Source: Rhodopirellula sp. (GTDB lineage: Bacteria; Planctomycetota; Planctomycetia; Pirellulales; Thermoguttaceae). Taken from it: a stretch of DNA of 60,682 nt. The notes beneath the pieces are model-generated. The model searched no databases, had not been told where the DNA came from, and worked only from the letters and a program-made list of their open reading frames with translations. The stretch spans positions 1 to 60,682 of the forward strand of contig JAAYEH010000499.1 of the NCBI GenBank assembly GCA_012728855.1, in the 5' to 3' direction. Of this stretch, positions 34,671 through 43,641 are shown piece by piece. The stretch's first letter is position 1; each line of letters opens with the position of its first letter. The position numbers and the translations under genes were made by a program.

Positions 34671-35846
34671 TTATCCTCCAATACCCTGCTTCAGCACGGC
34701 GTCGAACAGATTGTAGGCCGTTTCGCGCATCTGGGGCGGAAAGTCGTGGGGACAATCCGGATGCTCGACGCGCAGCCGATCGGGGTGACCGTAGAGCTGG
34801 AAGACCTCGCGAGCGGCTGCCGCGATGCGATCGACGCTTTCGTGGCGAAAATTCGTGTCACCCAGCGGAGCGATGATCAGCACGTGTCGCGGCGCCAACG
34901 CTCCTACCATCTCATGGAAATCAAATGGGATCTGTTCGAGTCGGCCGCGGTAATCGGCCAGTTTCAACATGTAGCGTGTCTGACACCACCCCCTCTCCGG
35001 ATGCCAATTGTCGACTTTGCCGCCGTAGTAGTCCAGGTACGAGTCCAGTCCACAACTCGATACCACCGCGCGGACCCGGTCGTCAAAGACGCTCGTGTAA
35101 ACGGCGTTGTGGCCGCCGAGCGAGTGGCCGATGACGCCGAACCCGCCCGGCTTGACGTACGGCAGCGACTCCAACAGGTCGAGACCCCGCATGTTGTCCC
35201 ACACCGCCTTCAGCGTTCCGCTCTCCCACCCCAGGGCCCTGATATCCGGCTGGTACTTGGCTAACAGCGGATAATTCGGCGCCAAGGTGACATAACCGCG
35301 CTCGGCCAGTTCGCTCGCATACTGCCGGTTGGGACGTTTGCCCAGCCCGACAACCGTTCCGTGCCCGATCACGTTATCGGTGCCATGCAGACAGAGCACG
35401 GCGGCAGCGGGCGTTGCGTCTTTTTCCAGCGCCTGCTTGGGTATCAACAGGTACGCAGGCACTCGGCTGCCGGGCTCCGATGCGTAGCTGATCAGACGCC
35501 GCACGTATCCGCCGCAGTCCACTTCTTCATCGACCTTGACGTCAAGCGGCACGAGTTTCTCCCGACCAGGCAGTCGCCCCATGACCCGCTGCATGCCGTC
35601 CAGTATTTCGGCTCGACGCTTACCCCAGTCATCCGTTGTCCGCGCCTCGCGCGGGGCGCCGTCAGGTCCACGATACACGAGCAACTTATCGCGCGGCAAT
35701 CGCGGGCGAGCGGTGGGCTCCCCGCCCAATCCCTCCGTAACGGTCCCCACGGCTATCACCCAGACAACAACCGCGCAGGCGACAATTCGCCCCGCAATAC
35801 CATTACCGACGACTGCCGAGACGGCACGTTTTGTCTGCGTTCGCAT
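34671..35846 (-). CDS. Exported alpha/beta hydrolase (acetyl-xylan-esterase/dienelactone-hydrolase-like)
   Basis: The 391-residue protein starts at ATG 35846 (GGGAGGA upstream) with a signal or membrane anchor (about 16-42). The hydrolase core shows AAAVLCLHGTD (oxyanion region), FGVIGHSLGGHNA (nucleophile Ser), LIIAPLGDTNF (acid region) and PDCPHDFP (His). The family acts on esters; planctomycete members often sit in polysaccharide-utilisation regions. It is on the same strand as the double flavoprotein gene and probably transcribed with it. Confidence 0.85.
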   Translation of the reverse strand: MRTQTKRAVSAVVGNGIAGRIVACAVVVWVIAVGTVTEGLGGEPTARPRLPRDKLLVYRGPDGAPREARTTDDWGKRRAEILDGMQRVMGRLPGREKLVPLDVKVDEEVDCGGYVRRLISYASEPGSRVPAYLLIPKQALEKDATPAAAVLCLHGTDNVIGHGTVVGLGKRPNRQYASELAERGYVTLAPNYPLLAKYQPDIRALGWESGTLKAVWDNMRGLDLLESLPYVKPGGFGVIGHSLGGHNAVYTSVFDDRVRAVVSSCGLDSYLDYYGGKVDNWHPERGWCQTRYMLKLADYRGRLEQIPFDFHEMVGALAPRHVLIIAPLGDTNFRHESVDRIAAAAREVFQLYGHPDRLRVEHPDCPHDFPPQMRETAYNLFDAVLKQGIGG

Positions 35847-35935
35847 TACGAAAATCCTCCCATGAAACGGGTTGCAGGAAGATCAAGGCGATTCCCCGGT
35901 CGCTACGTCGCCACGCCTTTATACCAGACGGAACG

Positions 35936-35962
35936 CCGTGGCGACACCGGGTGACGCCACGG
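35936..35962 (-). terminator. Hairpin downstream of the DUF457 gene
   Basis: CCGTGGCG and CGCCACGG form an 8-bp GC-rich stem about 23 bases past the stop of the minus-strand DUF457 gene. No T tract follows, so intrinsic termination is uncertain. Confidence 0.35.
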
Positions 35963-35984
35963 TGTTGGCACTCTTGGATGTGGC

Positions 35985-36617
35985 CTACCTCAAAACCCAT
36001 CCGCGCAGCAACACGTAGGCGGCGACTGCCGCGAGCGTAACGGTCGCAACACCTTGGAGCCGTGCGGACCAGCGAAACATGGCGAACATGCCGGCGGCGA
36101 AAAGAATACTCACGGCCGGGTCGCCCCAGGAAACCATCGGATAGACCCATTCCCGCGACGAGAACGGCCAGAAGAGGCGGAGCCCCCAGTCCGAAAGTGT
36201 CGCATGGCCGGAAAACAGCATGTCCGTGCCAATGTGGCTCAGCGAGGCGGCGACTGCGACCGCGATCCACAGCAGCCAGCCGCATCGACCGTTCACGGCC
36301 CGATCGCCGGCGGCGTCATCCTGCTGCGACAGTCTGACCTTCGTGGAAAACCATCCGCCCGTCTTCGCAAGCCAACCGTAGCGATACTCGGCGACCGCCA
36401 CTGCCGTTGCCAACAATACGGCAGCAAATACGTTGTGACCCCAGGTTCGATGTACGCGGTCGAAGGCCGCGGCTCCGAACATCAGCGACAAACCGTCCCA
36501 GTCGGGCAGGACGGCCGCCACTCCGGCCATCGCCGCGATCGACCAACCGCAACGGCGCTGCAGGCCGCAGGCAATTGCTCCGCTGAACCCCAGCATGAAG
36601 TGTTCGTAGCTCGTCAT
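35985..36617 (-). CDS. DUF457/YdjM-family membrane metal-dependent hydrolase
   Basis: The 210-residue membrane protein has several hydrophobic segments and the DUF457 residues LPDWDGL, HRTWGHNVF and SHIGTDMLF, which supply Asp and His metal ligands. The E. coli member YdjM is a predicted inner-membrane hydrolase; the reaction is unknown. The ATG at 36617 has only a weak upstream site. It is alone between the hydrolase and the enolase-superfamily gene. Confidence 0.82.
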   Translation of the reverse strand: MTSYEHFMLGFSGAIACGLQRRCGWSIAAMAGVAAVLPDWDGLSLMFGAAAFDRVHRTWGHNVFAAVLLATAVAVAEYRYGWLAKTGGWFSTKVRLSQQDDAAGDRAVNGRCGWLLWIAVAVAASLSHIGTDMLFSGHATLSDWGLRLFWPFSSREWVYPMVSWGDPAVSILFAAGMFAMFRWSARLQGVATVTLAAVAAYVLLRGWVLR

Positions 36618-36639
36618 GCATCCGATCTGCGGACGATAA

Positions 36640-36668
36640 GGCCGACACGGAAAAAAAGGCTCCCGACC
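36640..36668. repeat. Half copy of hairpin family A
   Basis: GGCCGACACGGAAAAAAAGG and the following CTCCCGACC match one arm of the elements at 11070 and 53231, with an A-run change and one mismatch. The partner arm is absent. Confidence 0.7.
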
Positions 36669-36677
36669 GCCACCGTG

Positions 36678-37769
36678 TCAAGTGACTTGATACTTCTCCA
36701 CCTTTGCCGGATCGACCTCGATCCCGAGACCGGCTCCCTGCGGAACCGCGATCATCCCGTCGACAATCTCCAACGGTTCCATCAGCAGGTCGTCCTGAAG
36801 TTGATGATGGACGCACTCGTTGCAGGTGGAGAACGCCGGAGTTGCGGCAGCCAATTGCAGCATGGCCGCCAGGGCGATACCGAGCGAGGGACCGCTTCCC
36901 AAGGCGGCGTTCAGCCCTGCGGCCTGGGCGATTGCCGCGGATTTCCGGGCGGGCACCAGGCCGCCGACAAGCTGCAAATCGACGACGCTGTCGCTCGCCG
37001 CGCCGCATCGCACCAGGGCCAGCATGTCCGCCGGGCTCCGGATCGAACGCCATACGGCCAGCGGCACATTGACCTGACGCCTCAGCGATGCGATTTCGTC
37101 CAGAGCGCCGCCCCGCAACGGATCGATCATGCACTGCAGCCCGTGGTCTTCGGCTTCCGTGCAGAAATCGCGGGCGGATTGGAGGTCGAAGCCGGCCGCG
37201 GCATCGAAGCGGAGTTCGGCACGGTCCTGAGTGATCTCTCGAATCGCGGCCAACGTTTCCAGGTCGTCTTCGGGGCAGCCGCACGAAGCAACGATCTGCG
37301 CATGGAATCCCTGCTCGGCCAGTTCGCGCGCCGTCTGGGCCATGTCCGCGGCGGACTTCACCGCCAGACGCACGGCCAGGGGAATCCGCCGGCGGTATCC
37401 GCCACCGAAGAGATGACAGAGAGGCTGACCGGCGACGCGGCCGACCAGATCCCACGACGCCATTTCGACCGCGCATCGCACCGCCGCCTGCCCCAGCGCC
37501 TCCAAGCCTAGAAGTTCCTCGATGTCGAAGATGCTGCGACCCGCCAACAGCGGCAGGATCGCGGCGCGGCGAGCAGGCAGTTCCGAGGGGCGCCAGGCGA
37601 CCCGCGCCTCACCCCACCCCCGCAAGCCCGTGTCGGTGGAGAGCCGCACCAAGAGCGATCGAACGGGATGAACCTGGTCGACGCAAGGGATCTCGGCCAG
37701 GTACAACTCCAAGTCCGCGATGGCGACGGCCGCAGACGGTTTTCTTGTCGAAGATGACATTCTGTCCAT
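36678..37769 (-). CDS. Enolase-superfamily (mandelate racemase/muconate lactonising) protein with degenerate active site
   Basis: The 363-residue protein aligns along the family: capping domain (about 15-130; GLRGWGEARV) and barrel (about 130-350). Of the usual catalytic set, the KxK lysines are replaced (GFHAQIVAS, 154-162), metal ligand 1 is kept (Asp189 in LRFDA), ligand 2 is lost (Ile215 before Asp-Pro) and ligand 3 is lost (VWRSIRSP where family members have xDES). No frameshift or stop is seen. It follows ispH by 18 bases on the same strand, so both are probably co-transcribed. It is either a non-catalytic protein or an enzyme with a different chemistry. Confidence 0.8.
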   Translation of the reverse strand: MDRMSSSTRKPSAAVAIADLELYLAEIPCVDQVHPVRSLLVRLSTDTGLRGWGEARVAWRPSELPARRAAILPLLAGRSIFDIEELLGLEALGQAAVRCAVEMASWDLVGRVAGQPLCHLFGGGYRRRIPLAVRLAVKSAADMAQTARELAEQGFHAQIVASCGCPEDDLETLAAIREITQDRAELRFDAAAGFDLQSARDFCTEAEDHGLQCMIDPLRGGALDEIASLRRQVNVPLAVWRSIRSPADMLALVRCGAASDSVVDLQLVGGLVPARKSAAIAQAAGLNAALGSGPSLGIALAAMLQLAAATPAFSTCNECVHHQLQDDLLMEPLEIVDGMIAVPQGAGLGIEVDPAKVEKYQVT

Positions 37770-37787
37770 CGGCTCACTCTCTCCTTG

Positions 37788-38744
37788 TTATTGAACCGCA
37801 TCGCCGCGCCCCGAGGATCCCTTGAGGCGGAGTTCCTTGGGCAACAGGAAACGTACTTCCTCTCTCCGCGTCGAAATCGACTCGACCGCCGCGTCGAACC
37901 GCTCACGCAAGAGATCCACGCACTGCTGGACAAGCGACTCGGGGGCGCTGGCGCCGGCGGTGATCAAAACCGTCTCATTGCCGGCGAACCAACGCAGATC
38001 GGTGTCGGCAGGGCCATCGACCAAATGGGACGGAATCCCACACGACTTGGCGAGTTCCGCCAGTCGCTGACTATTGGAACTGTTCCGGCTCCCCACGACA
38101 AGAGCGATATCGGCGACCTCGGCGAGTTGCCGGACCGCCTGCTGGCGGTTCTGGGTGGCGTAGCAAATGTCGTCTTTGGGCGGGCCGACAATCGACGGGA
38201 ACCGTTGGCGAAGCCGACCGATGATCGCCTCGGCATCGTCGACCGAGAGAGTCGTTTGAGTAAGGTAGGCGACCTTCGCGGACTCGGGCAACTCCAAACG
38301 ATCCACCTCATCCACGTCGCCCACCAGTCGGATCGATTCCGGGGCTTCTCCCATCGTGCCGATCACCTCGTCGTGCCCCTCGTGGCCGATCAGAACAATC
38401 GTGTAGCCCTCGTCCGCGAAACGGATCGCCTCGCGATGGACCTTGGTGACCAGCGGGCACGTCGCGTCGATCGCCTTCAAGCGGCGTTGGTCGCAACGGC
38501 GGCGAACCTGCGGAGAAACCCCATGCGCCGAGTAGAGCACGTAGGCATCCTCCGGCACTTCGTCCAAATCGTCGACGAAGACAACCCCCCTCTTCCGAAA
38601 ACCGCCGACCACCCACCGGTTGTGAACGATCTCGTGGTAGACGTAAATCGGGGCACCGTACAATTCGAGCGCCAGATCGAGGCTTTCGATCGCCATGTTC
38701 ACGCCGGCACAAAAGCCGCGGGGGCCGGCCAGAAGAATACGCAT
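37788..38744 (-). CDS. ispH: 4-hydroxy-3-methylbut-2-enyl diphosphate reductase
   Basis: The 318-residue protein has the three iron-sulfur cysteines Cys12 (GPRGFCAGV), Cys96 (DATCPLVTKVH) and Cys194 (DDICYATQNRQ), and the family motifs YSAHGVSP, GHEGHDEVIGTMGEAP and VVGSRNSSNSQRL. It performs the last step of the MEP pathway, giving IPP and DMAPP. It is divergent from the squalene operon hpnCDE, whose products consume these units after prenyl chain elongation. The upstream ribosome site is weak. Confidence 0.96.
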   Translation of the reverse strand: MRILLAGPRGFCAGVNMAIESLDLALELYGAPIYVYHEIVHNRWVVGGFRKRGVVFVDDLDEVPEDAYVLYSAHGVSPQVRRRCDQRRLKAIDATCPLVTKVHREAIRFADEGYTIVLIGHEGHDEVIGTMGEAPESIRLVGDVDEVDRLELPESAKVAYLTQTTLSVDDAEAIIGRLRQRFPSIVGPPKDDICYATQNRQQAVRQLAEVADIALVVGSRNSSNSQRLAELAKSCGIPSHLVDGPADTDLRWFAGNETVLITAGASAPESLVQQCVDLLRERFDAAVESISTRREEVRFLLPKELRLKGSSGRGDAVQ

Positions 38745-38838
38745 GGTTTTCTCACTGCGGGGAAAGCGTCATAATGATCCGACGTGGACCGAGTGTTTCC
38801 ATTCTCAGCAGGCATACGACCGTCGCTTGAACCCACCG

Positions 38839-39777
38839 ATGCCACCAGCCTCCTTTGCCGCCGAATTGGAATTGTACGGTCCTCGTGCCCGGGAGCAAAA
38901 GCAGCCCTCGCGGCGAGCGAGCCGCCGCTACTGCCGCCGGCTCGCCCGCCGGCATTACGAGAACTTCACCGTGGCAAGCCTGCTTTTGCCGAGACGTCTC
39001 CGCCGGCATTTTTATCATGTCTACGCCTATTGCCGTTGGGCGGACGACCTGGCCGACGAAACGGGCGACCCGGGGCAAAGCCTGGCCTTGCTCCAATGGT
39101 GGGAGAACCAACTGTATGAGTGCTTCAAGGGGGCCGCTCGCCACCCCGTATTTGTCGCTCTGGCGGAGACCGTCGAGCAGTTCGCCATTCCGCCCGACCC
39201 CTTTGTCGATCTGCTCGTGGCCTTTCGGCAGGATCAGCGCATTGCCCGCTATGAGACATTCGATCAGCTCTTGGGGTACTGCCGCTACTCGGCCAATCCG
39301 GTAGGCCGTCTGGTGTTATATCTGGGGGGCTGTCACACCGAGGAGCGGCAGCGATTGGCGGATTCGATCACAACCGGCCTGCAGTTGGCAAATTTCTGGC
39401 AGGACGTGGCAGGGGATTGGGACCGAGGACGAATCTATTTGCCTCTGGCCGATTGTTGCCGCTTCGGCTATGACGAGTCGATGTTCGCACGCCGCGAGTT
39501 TAATGAGTCGTTTCGCCGACTGCTGGCCGCTGAGGTTTCCGAGGCGGAAGGCTGGCTGCGTCGCGGGTTGCCGCTGGTGGGGATGGTTCCGCGCGAACTC
39601 CGTGTGGATGTGGCGCTTTTCATCCAAGGCGGCCTGGCAATCCTCGAGGCGATCCGGCGCCAGGGCTTCGATGTCTGGTCCAAGCGTCCCGTGGTTTCGC
39701 GATTTGAGAAGTTGCGGTTGCTGGCGAAGTGCTGGTGGCGGCCGGCTGGGACGTGCCGGACCGAGGAGAAGGTATGA
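38839..39777 (+). CDS. hpnC: Squalene synthase-like HpnC (hydroxysqualene synthase)
   Basis: The 312-residue protein is a trans-isoprenyl diphosphate synthase head-to-head type: RRHYENFTVAS, first aspartate motif YCRWADDLADE and second motif DVAGDWDRGRIYLP. HpnC converts presqualene diphosphate to hydroxysqualene with water in the HpnC-D-E route. The ATG at 38839 fits family length; an upstream in-frame extension overlaps ispH on the other strand. Its stop overlaps the hpnD start (ATGA). Confidence 0.92.
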   Translation: MPPASFAAELELYGPRAREQKQPSRRASRRYCRRLARRHYENFTVASLLLPRRLRRHFYHVYAYCRWADDLADETGDPGQSLALLQWWENQLYECFKGAARHPVFVALAETVEQFAIPPDPFVDLLVAFRQDQRIARYETFDQLLGYCRYSANPVGRLVLYLGGCHTEERQRLADSITTGLQLANFWQDVAGDWDRGRIYLPLADCCRFGYDESMFARREFNESFRRLLAAEVSEAEGWLRRGLPLVGMVPRELRVDVALFIQGGLAILEAIRRQGFDVWSKRPVVSRFEKLRLLAKCWWRPAGTCRTEEKV

Positions 39778-40661
39778 AAGGCAACGGCTCAGCGGTCGAG
39801 GCGAGCTACGCCTTTTGCCGCCGAATAGCAAGGCGATCCGGTTCGAATTTCTATCCGTGTTTTCTGCGGTTGAGGCGAGAAAAACGACGCGGGATGGACG
39901 CCCTCTATGCCTTCATGAGACACACCGACGACTTGGGCGACAGCAGCGACCCTTTGGACTCTCGACAGAGGGCACTCGGTCACTGGCGCGAGTCGTTCCA
40001 GGAGGCGCTCCGCGGCGAGGGTGTGCCGATCAATCACCCCCTCATGCCCGCGCTGGCCGACACGGTCCGCCGCTTCCAAATCCCGCCGAACCGCCTTTGC
40101 GATGTGATCGACGGCGTGGAAATGGACCTCCAGGGCCGTCAGTATGAGACCTTCGAGGAGTTGACCGAGTACTGTCGCCGGGTCGCGTCCTCCGTGGGGA
40201 TAGCATGCCTTCACGTCTGGGGATTCCGAGGCGAAGGAGCCTTCCAACCGGCCGATAAGTGCGGGCTGGCCTTCCAACTGACCAATATTCTGCGGGATCT
40301 CAAGGAAGACGCGAAGCAGGGGCGAGTCTACTTGCCCCTGGCCGACTTCCGCGAGGCCGGCTATGCGCCGAGCGAACTCGCCGAAGGAGTTGCCGACGAG
40401 CGGTTCCTACGCCTTGTACAACGGCAATTGGATCGGGCCGACGGCCTTTATCGCGAAGCGGCGGAACTGTTCGACTGGCTCGAGGGCGATGGCCGACGGG
40501 TGTTTGGCATGATGGCGAGCGTGTACCATGCGATTTTCTCGGAGATTCGCCGCCGGCCGACTGCCGTGTTGTCCCATCACATTCGATTGCCGTCACTTCG
40601 CAAAGCGCAGCTCGCCGCGCGTTGGATTCTACTGCCGCCCACAAAGCCCGAGCTTGTTTGA
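39774..40661 (+). CDS. hpnD: Presqualene diphosphate synthase HpnD
   Basis: The 295-residue protein has both aspartate motifs (MRHTDDLGD and ILRDLKEDAKQGRVYLP) and YAFCRRIARRSGSNFY. HpnD joins two farnesyl diphosphates into presqualene diphosphate. The start overlaps the hpnC stop by ATGA, implying coupled translation, and hpnE starts 15 bases downstream. It is a paralogue of HpnC; assignment between C and D rests on the gene order and the motif context. Confidence 0.92.
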   Translation: MKGNGSAVEASYAFCRRIARRSGSNFYPCFLRLRREKRRGMDALYAFMRHTDDLGDSSDPLDSRQRALGHWRESFQEALRGEGVPINHPLMPALADTVRRFQIPPNRLCDVIDGVEMDLQGRQYETFEELTEYCRRVASSVGIACLHVWGFRGEGAFQPADKCGLAFQLTNILRDLKEDAKQGRVYLPLADFREAGYAPSELAEGVADERFLRLVQRQLDRADGLYREAAELFDWLEGDGRRVFGMMASVYHAIFSEIRRRPTAVLSHHIRLPSLRKAQLAARWILLPPTKPELV

Positions 40662-40676
40662 CGAGGTGGATACGCC

Positions 40677-42110
40677 GTGGCATCGTACCCCAACAGCGAC
40701 GTTGCCGGCGCCCGCATCGCTGTCGTGGGAGGAGGACTGGCCGGACTGGCCACCGCCGTGGCTGCGCGGCAGTGTGGCTTTGCGGTCGAGATCTTCGAGG
40801 CCCGCGGACGACTGGGCGGCAGGGCCGGATCGTTTCATGACCCGGCGTTCGGCGAGCAAGTGGACTTCTGCCAGCACGTTTCGATGGGATGCTGCACCAA
40901 CTGGGCCGATTTCTGCCGACGGACCGGCGTTGCCGATTGTTTCCGGCGAGATCGGCAGATCCGTTTCGTCGCGCCGGACGGAAGGATCCATGTTTTTTCC
41001 GGTTTTCCCCTCCTCCCCAGTCCGCTTCACCTCGTGCCGGGCTTGATGCGGCTGGGATATCTGCGTCGGGGCGATCGGCTGCGGCTTGCGCGAACCATGC
41101 TCGCCCTGGCGAGCGAATACCGCGGCGACGACATCGACGTCGAGTCGTGGCTCCGCGCCCGCGGCGCGAGTGATGAAGCGTTGCGCCGCTTCTGGTCGCC
41201 GCTACTGGTCAGCGCCCTGGGCGAAAGGCTCGATCGAGTCTCCCTGGCGGCGGCAAGAAAAGTGGTCGTCGACGGGTTCTTCGGCCACCGCGAGGGATAC
41301 GTGTTGGAAGTCCCGACGGTTCCGTTGGGCGAGATCTACGATCGGCGGATTTCCGCTTGGCTACGCGAGCGCGGCGTTGCCGTCCACCTCCGCACTCCGG
41401 TCAGACAAGTCGAAGGGGATGCGGATGGAGCCAGCGGCATTGTCCTGTCCGACGGCTTCCGGAAGCAGTTCGATTTCGTCGTGGTGGCCGTGCCGTGGCG
41501 GGCCGTGGCGCGTGTGCTGGCGGAAAGCCTTCGGTCGCTCTTGCCGGGTTTGAGAGACCTTCCCCGACTCGAGCCGGCGCCGATCACCGCCGTACATTTC
41601 TGGTACGATCGTCCCGTACTGCCGCTGCCGCACGCAGTGCTCGTTGATCGATTGAGTCAGTGGATTTTTCATCACGAAACCTCCACGACCGGCGCGGGCA
41701 AGAACCGGAGCGAACACCACTACCAGGTTGTCATCAGTGCTTCGCGGGATCTGATCGGTCGCGATCGCGAGAAAGCTGTTGCGCAGATTCGGGCGGAACT
41801 ATCGGAAATCTGGCCGGCGTTCAATGCGGCCAGACTATTGCGGTGGCGAATGGTTACCAATCCCGAAGCGGTGTTTTCGCTTGGCCCGGGCATCGACCCG
41901 ATCCGGCCGGCTCAGCAGACAGCGATCCCCAATCTCGTGCTGGCCGGCGACTGGACAGCGACCGGTTGGCCGGCAACGATGGAAGGGGCGGTAAGGAGTG
42001 GCTACCTGGCCGTGGAAGCGATGCTCAGAGTGATGGGACGAAGCGAGCGCGTGCTCGCAGCGGATCTGCCGCGAGGATGGTTTGCTTCGCTACTGATACG
42101 CGATATGTGA
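40677..42110 (+). CDS. hpnE: Hydroxysqualene dehydroxylase HpnE (squalene-associated FAD desaturase)
   Basis: The 477-residue flavoprotein starts at GTG 40677 (GAGGTGG upstream) with RIAVVGGGLAGLATAVAARQCG and EARGRLGGRAGSF, the amine-oxidase/desaturase FAD motif, and ends with LVLAGDWTATGWPATMEGAVRSG, the C-terminal FAD contact. HpnE reduces hydroxysqualene to squalene, completing the HpnCDE route. No squalene-hopene cyclase is in the window, so the end product (hopanoid, other triterpenoid or squalene itself) cannot be told. Confidence 0.94.
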   Translation: MASYPNSDVAGARIAVVGGGLAGLATAVAARQCGFAVEIFEARGRLGGRAGSFHDPAFGEQVDFCQHVSMGCCTNWADFCRRTGVADCFRRDRQIRFVAPDGRIHVFSGFPLLPSPLHLVPGLMRLGYLRRGDRLRLARTMLALASEYRGDDIDVESWLRARGASDEALRRFWSPLLVSALGERLDRVSLAAARKVVVDGFFGHREGYVLEVPTVPLGEIYDRRISAWLRERGVAVHLRTPVRQVEGDADGASGIVLSDGFRKQFDFVVVAVPWRAVARVLAESLRSLLPGLRDLPRLEPAPITAVHFWYDRPVLPLPHAVLVDRLSQWIFHHETSTTGAGKNRSEHHYQVVISASRDLIGRDREKAVAQIRAELSEIWPAFNAARLLRWRMVTNPEAVFSLGPGIDPIRPAQQTAIPNLVLAGDWTATGWPATMEGAVRSGYLAVEAMLRVMGRSERVLAADLPRGWFASLLIRDM

Positions 42111-42184
42111 ACAGGTTTGTTCGAACGCGATTCACCGATGGGTGGACGGATGGATGGAAACCTTTTGCTTTTTGAGAGTTGCTG

Positions 42185-42928
42185 ATGGACGCCGCAAGTC
42201 GACGCAAACGTGTGATGGGAAACCTGTTTCGCTCACCTGCCGTACACCTTCCCATCTTGGTCGGTTCAGGCTTCTTGGGCTTTGCGTGGCTGATCGGTGC
42301 GCCGACAGGTCTGCCAGGCATATTGGGAATGGTGGGGATCCTGTCCGGCTTGGGAATCGCGGCCGCGAAGCTGTTGTTCGGAAGGGACGAATTGGTCCGC
42401 CAAGCGGAAGAAGATCTCAGGAACGAGTCGGCACGCGACCATCGGTCGTATCTGCGCCGGCTTCACCGCCGTCTCCGTAGCGACAAGGATTCTCGAACAG
42501 GGCAATATCTCGCGGAGCTGCGCCGCCTGTACGATCGACTCCAGGAAGCCGGCCTCATGGGGAGCAAAACCAGTAATCTGGTTCTGCCGGAGGTCCGGAA
42601 CAAAGCGGAACAGATCCACCGCTCATGCCTGAGTTGTCTGGAGCAGTCACTGGAGTTGTGGCAGGCTGCGCAGGAAATGGCGACTGATCCGGCGAAAGAG
42701 CAACTGCTGGATTCTCGCGAGAAGTTGCTAGAAGAAGTGGGCGAAAGCGTGCGCCATTTGGGCGCCACGGTCGATCATCTCCAGGCCGCCGGTCTTCGCC
42801 AAAGCGACGAAAGCGAAAGCCTGTCCCACATGCGGGAAGAGCTTGAGCAGGGCCTTGAGGTTGCCCGTCGCGTGGAGCGGCGGATGGCCGAATTGACCCG
42901 CCAGCCAAGCGACACCCTCAGCGAATGA
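42185..42928 (+). CDS. Membrane protein with long coiled coil, function unknown
   Basis: The 247-residue protein (ATG 42185) has two hydrophobic helices (about 21-38 and 42-60) joined by a short loop, then a charged helical region (about 65-245) rich in Glu, Arg and Leu with heptad character, e.g. EELEQGLEVARRVERRMAEL. No enzyme motif is seen. The pattern resembles small planctomycete and PspA-like or envelope-associated coiled-coil proteins but I do not recognise a family. It is 74 bases after hpnE and may be read with it. Confidence 0.75.
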   Translation: MDAASRRKRVMGNLFRSPAVHLPILVGSGFLGFAWLIGAPTGLPGILGMVGILSGLGIAAAKLLFGRDELVRQAEEDLRNESARDHRSYLRRLHRRLRSDKDSRTGQYLAELRRLYDRLQEAGLMGSKTSNLVLPEVRNKAEQIHRSCLSCLEQSLELWQAAQEMATDPAKEQLLDSREKLLEEVGESVRHLGATVDHLQAAGLRQSDESESLSHMREELEQGLEVARRVERRMAELTRQPSDTLSE

Positions 42929-43009
42929 ATCTCGCGACGGGACGGCATCGAAAGGCAAGTATGAATAGAAAGCGACGGCACGTCGCCCGCGCGCCAAACG
43001 GCGTGTCGC

Positions 43010-43372
43010 CTATTCTTTGACAGCTACGGGCAACTGATCGATTTTGGCGGCGACGATGAAATCGTTTTCCGAAAGGCCGCCGATCGCGTGCGTCCATAAC
43101 TCGATCCGGACGTTGCGATAGCCTGCCAGATGCAAGTCCGGATGATGCCCTTCCGCCTCCGCCAAATCGGCGATCCGATTGAAGAAATCAATACCGCCTT
43201 TGAAGTTCTCGACCACCCAGTCCTTTCCAATCCTCTGCCCGTCATCCGTCAGTCGCCAATCTTTCAGTGTGGTCAACTGGGTCCGGGCTTCTTCAAGGGT
43301 ATACTTCGCGACTCCCCCTTCGCAGGGAACACATTTCTTGCGAGTCAATTGCTCGGGCGTGGAAAAAGTCAT
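43010..43372 (-). CDS. phhB: 4a-hydroxytetrahydrobiopterin dehydratase (pterin carbinolamine dehydratase)
   Basis: The 120-residue protein starts at ATG 43372 with AGGAGG 6 bases upstream. The core motif EGHHPDLHLAGYRNVRIELWTH carries the two conserved histidines of the PCD family, and CVPCEGGVAKYTLEEA at the N-terminus is typical. It dehydrates 4a-hydroxytetrahydrobiopterin during aromatic amino acid hydroxylation; in bacteria it may also serve molybdopterin metabolism. No phenylalanine hydroxylase is near, so the partner is unknown. An upstream in-frame extension to 43570 runs through a hairpin repeat and was rejected. Confidence 0.92.
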   Translation of the reverse strand: MTFSTPEQLTRKKCVPCEGGVAKYTLEEARTQLTTLKDWRLTDDGQRIGKDWVVENFKGGIDFFNRIADLAEAEGHHPDLHLAGYRNVRIELWTHAIGGLSENDFIVAAKIDQLPVAVKE

Positions 43373-43418
43373 GATCGGCCTCCTGACAGCGTTATGGCAA
43401 ATCGCGGGGCGGCCGGCG

Positions 43419-43486
43419 ACTGGTCCATTTTTCGGCCGGTGGACGCATTTCGGCGGCAAAGACGTTCGCCGAAAACATGGACCAGT
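43419..43486. repeat. Hairpin element, GGGGACTGG superfamily, variant B
   Basis: ACTGGTCCATTTTTCGGC (43419-43436) pairs with GCCGAAAACATGGACCAGT, ending at 43486, with a one-base bulge. A close relative lies at 59146-59221. It lies about 45 bases upstream of the phhB start, in the divergent spacer with slyX (43373-43641), where no further gene is seen. Confidence 0.8.
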
Positions 43487-43641
43487 CCCCTTCCTCCCCG
43501 CCCCATGAACGTTTACGGCAAATCCATTTTTCCCTGGGGCACACCCAAGGCAACAAGGCCATCCCACCACCCCTCTTATTAAGGGAAATCGTCCGGGCGG
43601 GACTTGCCGATAAACCAGCGGAACAGTAGGCTGGTCGTTGT

